The translations under genes were made by a program, and so were the position numbers. Source: Lachnospiraceae bacterium (lineage in GTDB: Bacteria > Bacillota > Clostridia > Lachnospirales > Lachnospiraceae). From it: a DNA stretch of 22,575 nt. Positions within the stretch are counted from its first letter, which is position 1, and every line of letters starts with the position of its first letter. This document shows positions 18,935-22,575 of the stretch, one piece after another. The stretch is from contig CAAEAB010000012.1 in NCBI GenBank assembly GCA_900753685.1, positions 1-22,575 on the forward strand, given 5' to 3'. Below the pieces are notes generated by a model. The model was given only the letters and a program-made list of their open reading frames with translations. It had not been told where the DNA came from and did not search any database.

Positions 18935-20539
18935 ATGGCAGTAAAATACGTCTTTGTCACCGGAGGGGTTGTATCCGGTCTCGGAAAGGGTATTACCGCA
19001 GCCTCCCTCGGCCGTCTCTTAAAGGCCAGAGGCTACAGTGTCACTATGCAGAAATTTGATCCATATTTGAATGTGGACCCGGGAACCATGAATCCATATC
19101 AGCACGGAGAAGTCTTTGTCACGGATGACGGCACGGAAACGGATTTGGATCTGGGCCATTATGAGCGCTTCATCGATACATCTCTGAACAAACAGAGTAA
19201 TGTAACCAGCGGAAAGGTTTACTGGGACGTCTTGTCCGCAGAACGCCGCGGTGATTTCGGCGGCAATACGGTACAGGTTATTCCTCATATAACAAACGCC
19301 ATTAAAAGCCGTTTTTACCGCAACGATCAGAACAGAGAAACTGAAATTGCGATTATAGAGGTCGGCGGCACCGTCGGAGATATTGAAAGCCAGCCCTTTC
19401 TTGAATCCATCCGCCAATTCCAACACGATATCGGCCGCGAGAATTGCATGCTCATTCATGTGACACTGATCCCATATCTGCGCAGCTCCGGTGAAATGAA
19501 AACAAAACCAACCCAGAATACAGTCAAAGATCTTCAGGCCCTTGGAATTCAGCCGGATGTCATCGTCTGCCGTTCCGAATTGCCGCTGACGGATGATATT
19601 AAGGATAAAATATCTCTTTTCTGTAATGTTCCTCAGAATTGTGTTATTGAAAATCTGGACGTGGAGGTTCTCTATGAAGCGCCCCTGGCCATGGAAAAAG
19701 AACGTCTTGCCCATGTCGTCTGCAAACGTCTCGGTATTGATTGTCCGGAACCGGATCTGGAAGACTGGAAAGCCATGGTTGAAGCCTGGAAGCATCCGGA
19801 AAAGGAAGTTACCATCGCCCTTGTCGGAAAATATGTCCAGCTTCACGACGCCTATCTCAGTGTGGTCGAGGCTCTGAAGCACGCCGCGGTAGCCAACCGG
19901 GCTGAGGTTCATATTAAATGGGTAGATTCCGAGCTTGTCAGCTCCTATAATGTTGCCGAAGTTCTCTGTGACGTGGACGGAATTCTCGTACCCGGCGGTT
20001 TCGGCGACCGGGGTATCGAAGGAAAAATCACAGCCATTCAATATGCCCGTGAAAACAACGTCCCGTTTCTCGGCCTTTGCCTTGGCATGCAGATGGCCAT
20101 CGTGGAATTTGCCCGTCATGTCATGGGATATGCAGATGCTCACAGCGCCGAATTAAATCCGGCGACGTCCCATCCGCTCATCCACATCATGCCTGACCAG
20201 CACGGGATTACCGATTTGGGCGGTACATTACGGCTTGGCGCCTATAAATGTATTCTTGATCCGAATTCCAAAGCTTATAGGCTTTACGGTACCCGGGAAA
20301 TTGATGAACGCCATCGTCACCGCTATGAGGTCAACAACGATTACCGTCAGGAGCTCATTGAACACGGAATGACTCTCTCCGGTGTATCTCCGGATGGACG
20401 GATTGTCGAGATGATCGAACTGGATTCCCATCCGTGGTTCGTGGCCACCCAGGCTCACCCGGAATTTAAATCCCGGCCAAATAAGTGCCATCCTCTCTTC
20501 CGTGGATTTATTGAGGCGGCGCTTATAAAAGCTCAGTAA
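18935..20539 (+). CDS. pyrG: CTP synthase
   Basis: A 534-residue enzyme that aminates UTP to CTP using ATP and glutamine. The N-terminal synthetase domain shows [13 protein letters not shown] (8-20) and the UTP/metal region [17 protein letters not shown] (46-62). The C-terminal class I glutamine amidotransferase has Cys382 in GLCLGMQ, plus His508 and Glu510 in QAHPEF. Length is typical. ATG 18935 is chosen because AAGGAGGA ends a few bases before it; an earlier in-frame start at 18872 would overlap the -10 box. It is transcribed alone from its own promoter and converges on the HAD gene 21 nt away, with no clear terminator in the gap. Confidence 0.97.
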   Translation: MAVKYVFVTGGVVSGLGKGITAASLGRLLKARGYSVTMQKFDPYLNVDPGTMNPYQHGEVFVTDDGTETDLDLGHYERFIDTSLNKQSNVTSGKVYWDVLSAERRGDFGGNTVQVIPHITNAIKSRFYRNDQNRETEIAIIEVGGTVGDIESQPFLESIRQFQHDIGRENCMLIHVTLIPYLRSSGEMKTKPTQNTVKDLQALGIQPDVIVCRSELPLTDDIKDKISLFCNVPQNCVIENLDVEVLYEAPLAMEKERLAHVVCKRLGIDCPEPDLEDWKAMVEAWKHPEKEVTIALVGKYVQLHDAYLSVVEALKHAAVANRAEVHIKWVDSELVSSYNVAEVLCDVDGILVPGGFGDRGIEGKITAIQYARENNVPFLGLCLGMQMAIVEFARHVMGYADAHSAELNPATSHPLIHIMPDQHGITDLGGTLRLGAYKCILDPNSKAYRLYGTREIDERHRHRYEVNNDYRQELIEHGMTLSGVSPDGRIVEMIELDSHPWFVATQAHPEFKSRPNKCHPLFRGFIEAALIKAQ

Positions 20540-20560
20540 AACAAAAGGGAATTCATTCTT

Positions 20561-21385
20561 TTAAAAGAACTGTTCCAACACACAGGCCACGCCGTCTTTA
20601 TCGCATGGCGGTGCAATAAAGACGGCGGCCTGCTTTAAGAGTTCAACAGCATTACCCATGGCGACGCCGAGTCCGGCGTACCGGATCATTTCCAAATCAT
20701 TTTCCCCGTCGCCAAAGGCCGCAATCTGCTGCCGGGGAATATCCAGCTTTCCCGCCAGCCATTCAAGGGCATTGCGCTTACAGACGCTGCCGTGACTGAT
20801 TTCTATGTATCGCGGAACGGAAGAGGTGACATAGAGTCCTTCAAAGGCTTCCAACCGACGGCGCATCACAGCTTTTCTCTCCATATCATGCACAATAAAA
20901 TTAATACCTTCTATTTTGGAAGCATTGCTTTTTACAAACGCTTTCATGTCCAAAACAGGACGGCGAGTCGCACGAACATATTCCGACGATGCAGAACCTG
21001 CGCCAAAACGTTCCGGATGATCAAAGTACTCCTGCGACGTATAAGGAACACCGCAGATAAAAGCTTCCATCGGACAATCATAAGCGTCGTAAAAGGTTAT
21101 AAGCTGCCCAATCTGCTCCGGCGTCATATCCCGACCATAGATGCGCTTTTGATCAGCCAACCGAAAAACGCTGCTGCCATTGGATGTAATGACATATTCC
21201 ATCCCCTGGATTTTTAAAAGCTCTCCCGGTACTGCCTGCAGAGCCCGTCCGCTGGCTATAACCAAATGAATTCCCCGGGCTGCTGCCCCATTCAGCGCAT
21301 CCTTTGTACGTTTCGTCAATATTTTATTTTTTCCTATTAAAGTGCCATCAATATCCATGGCTGCCAATTTAATTTTCACCATCAT
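20561..21385 (-). CDS. Cof-type HAD-IIB hydrolase
   Basis: A 274-residue haloacid dehalogenase-superfamily phosphatase. Motifs: DIDGT (11-15, nucleophile Asp11), Ser45 in VIASGR, Lys203 in VCKRNALEW and GDGENDLEM (225-233). The cap between about 85 and 190 fits subtype IIB. Such enzymes dephosphorylate sugar phosphates, nucleotides or flavin precursors with broad specificity, so the substrate cannot be named. Two adjacent ATG codons (21385 and 21382) could start it; the ribosome site is weak. The last 50 bases of coding contain a long inverted repeat. It has its own promoter and a leader of about 115 nt. Confidence 0.92.
   Translation of the reverse strand: MMVKIKLAAMDIDGTLIGKNKILTKRTKDALNGAAARGIHLVIASGRALQAVPGELLKIQGMEYVITSNGSSVFRLADQKRIYGRDMTPEQIGQLITFYDAYDCPMEAFICGVPYTSQEYFDHPERFGAGSASSEYVRATRRPVLDMKAFVKSNASKIEGINFIVHDMERKAVMRRRLEAFEGLYVTSSVPRYIEISHGSVCKRNALEWLAGKLDIPRQQIAAFGDGENDLEMIRYAGLGVAMGNAVELLKQAAVFIAPPCDKDGVACVLEQFF
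20583..20632. other. Long inverted repeat within the 3' end of the HAD gene
   Basis: GCCGTCTTTAT (20591-20601) pairs with ATAAAGACGGC (20616-20626). After a 2-nt bulge, CAGGCC (20583-20588) pairs with GGCCTG (20627-20632), giving 17 base pairs around a 14-nt loop. It lies about 43 nt past the pyrG stop and is followed on the plus strand by CTTTAAG. It could stop pyrG transcripts from within the opposing gene, although the U tract is poor. Confidence 0.55.
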
Positions 21386-21403
21386 TTTCCATTAACATAA
21401 GCA

Positions 21404-21433
21404 AGAAGCCGTCATCATAAGACAACGGCTTCT
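21404..21433 (-). terminator. Hairpin in the HAD gene leader
   Basis: AGAAGCCGT (21404-21412) pairs perfectly with ACGGCTTCT (21425-21433) around a 12-nt loop, followed on the minus strand by TCTTGCTT. It lies between the predicted HAD promoter and its start. It may terminate read-through from the gltA unit or attenuate the HAD gene. The U tract is short. Confidence 0.45.
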
Positions 21434-21507
21434 AAGGGTTATATTATTATGGGATTCAAAGGGCTAATTCAAATGTTATGTTAATTTCTTAACATTTATA
21501 CAAGCAC

Positions 21508-21536
21508 ATTATATACCTTTTGTCAATAATTTGCAA
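21508..21536 (-). promoter_or_regulatory. Predicted promoter for the HAD gene
   Basis: On the minus strand TTGCAA (21531-21536) and TATAAT (21508-21513) are 17 nt apart, only 8 nt after the gltA stop. A TTGACA also occurs between them but is too close to the -10. The leader of about 115 nt contains an A/T hairpin with a GAAA loop (21478-21495) and the hairpin at 21404-21433. No known riboswitch class is recognised. Confidence 0.65.
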
Positions 21537-21544
21537 TAGTTTTT

Positions 21545-22575
21545 TTAATGTTTTTTGTTTTTTTGCAGGTACTCATGAATGCCCGCTGCCGCAGCTTTTC
21601 CGGCGCCCATGGCTAAAATAACCGTAGCTGCTCCTGTCACCGCATCGCCACCGGCAAAAACGCCTGGACGGCTTGTAGCGCCGTTACTCTCCTCGGCAAC
21701 AATACATTTTCTGCGGTCTGTTTCCAACCCCTTTGTCGTCGAAGAAATCAACGGATTCGGTGATGTGCCCAGGGACATGATTACAGTATCTGCCTCAATC
21801 TCATACTCCGAGCCAGGGATTTCCACCGGACTTCTTCTTCCAGACTCATCTGGCTCTCCAAGCTCCATACGGATACAGCGAATTCCCCGAACCCATCCGG
21901 AGTCATCAACAAGAATTTCCACCGGATTATTTAAGAGATGGAATTGAATTCCCTCTTCTTTGGCGTGATGAACCTCTTCCACTCTGGCCGGAAGTTCTTT
22001 TTCGCTCCGGCGGTATACAATATGTGTTTCCGCCCCGAGACGAAGCGCTGTGCGCGCTGCATCCATGGCCACATTGCCGCCGCCGACAACGACAACCTTT
22101 TTCCCTGCATGGATCGGCGTATCATAATTCAAATAAGCTTTCATCAGATTATTCCGAGTCAGATATTCATTGGCCGAAAATACACCGTTGGCCTGTTCTC
22201 CCGGAATTCCCATAAACTTTGGAAGTCCGGCGCCGGAACCGATAAATACTGCGTCAAAGCCTTCCTCATCCATCAATGCATCAATGGTGACAGATTTTCC
22301 GACCACCGCATCGGTTTCAATTTCAACACCAAGCTTTTTCACATTTTCAACCTCATGGGCCACAACCTTATCCTTCGGCAGACGAAATTCCGGAATGCCA
22401 TAGACAAGCACCCCGCCGGCCTGATGAAGCGCCTCAAAAATTTTTACCTGATAGCCCATCTTAGCCAAGTCTCCTGCACAGGTCAGTCCTGCCGGACCGG
22501 AGCCGATGACAGCCACCCGTTCCGGACGCTGCTCCGTTGTCTTTGCCGGTTCAACACCATTGGCGGCAGCCCAAT
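21545..22575 (-). CDS. gltA: GltA/NfnB-type NADPH flavoprotein, 5' end outside the window
   Basis: About 343 C-terminal residues; the frame remains open to the window edge, so the start and the N-terminal iron-sulfur region are missing. Seen: an FAD-binding GSGPAGL motif, GVLVYGIPEFRLPK, a second dinucleotide motif VGGGNVAMDAARTA, and the C-terminal FAD motif GGDAVTGAATV. This is the family named glutamate synthase (NADPH), homotetrameric. In many Clostridia genes so named are in fact NfnB, the large subunit of the electron-bifurcating NADH-dependent ferredoxin:NADP oxidoreductase. A neighbouring nfnA beyond the right edge would decide this. With gdhA present in the window, NfnB is a serious alternative. 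Confidence 0.85.
   Translation of the reverse strand, partial: WAAANGVEPAKTTEQRPERVAVIGSGPAGLTCAGDLAKMGYQVKIFEALHQAGGVLVYGIPEFRLPKDKVVAHEVENVKKLGVEIETDAVVGKSVTIDALMDEEGFDAVFIGSGAGLPKFMGIPGEQANGVFSANEYLTRNNLMKAYLNYDTPIHAGKKVVVVGGGNVAMDAARTALRLGAETHIVYRRSEKELPARVEEVHHAKEEGIQFHLLNNPVEILVDDSGWVRGIRCIRMELGEPDESGRRSPVEIPGSEYEIEADTVIMSLGTSPNPLISSTTKGLETDRRKCIVAEESNGATSRPGVFAGGDAVTGAATVILAMGAGKAAAAGIHEYLQKNKKH

Noticed and set aside
19019..20143. 374-codon frame antisense to pyrG
   Set aside because: No ribosome site, no recognisable domain, and it mirrors a highly conserved gene, so it is most likely a codon-use shadow.

Overview
The window reads as chromosomal core DNA from a low-to-moderate-GC, anaerobic Firmicute of class Clostridia, most likely a Lachnospiraceae-type gut bacterium. 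The grounds are strong AGGAGG ribosome sites, a clostridial-type hexameric glutamate dehydrogenase, the Gram-positive gene string hprK/murB/rapZ/whiA/HPr-like, a parvulin foldase anchored by a membrane helix, and A/T-rich intergenic promoters. I see no rRNA, tRNA, CRISPR array, insertion sequence, integrase or phage gene.

Layout. Positions 1-373 are a leader and promoter region. On the plus strand gdhA (374-1705) ends at a strong terminator. It is followed by a two-gene unit: an NhaC-family antiporter (1829-3361) and an overlapping C39-like cysteine protease homologue (3354-3989). A bidirectional terminator separates these from the minus-strand genes. In their direction of transcription (right to left) those genes are ftsH (18750-16684), uvrC, hprK, ROK glucokinase, murB, rapZ, whiA, an HPr-like gene, pyc (9458-6003), and the tandem-parvulin foldase (5821-4058). 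ftsH diverges from pyrG (18935-20539, plus strand), and each has a clear promoter. pyrG converges on a Cof-type HAD phosphatase (21385-20561). The right edge holds the C-terminal three quarters of a GltA/NfnB-type flavoprotein (minus strand, running off the window).

The hprK-to-HPr block is tightly packed: 1-nt gap, 4-nt overlap, 1-nt overlap, then 36 and 27 nt. It links carbon-status sensing (HPr kinase, glucokinase, HPr-like protein) with wall precursor synthesis (MurB), RapZ and the WhiA regulator. Pyruvate carboxylase, the anaplerotic entry to oxaloacetate, follows directly. Two points stand out. The HPr-like protein carries Glu where HPr has its phosphorylated His15, while Ser46 and its surroundings are intact, so it resembles Bacillus Crh (Gln15) but with a phosphomimetic residue. 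The YvcK gene that often lies between rapZ and whiA is absent. A tandem 19-bp repeat overlaps the predicted hprK start site and looks like an operator.

Most of the window is ordinary housekeeping DNA. The candidates for something less described are the Glu15 pseudo-HPr in its hprK/glcK/pyc context, the hprK operator-like repeat, a small upstream frame before the foldase gene, and a long hairpin inside the 3' end of the HAD gene opposite the pyrG end.
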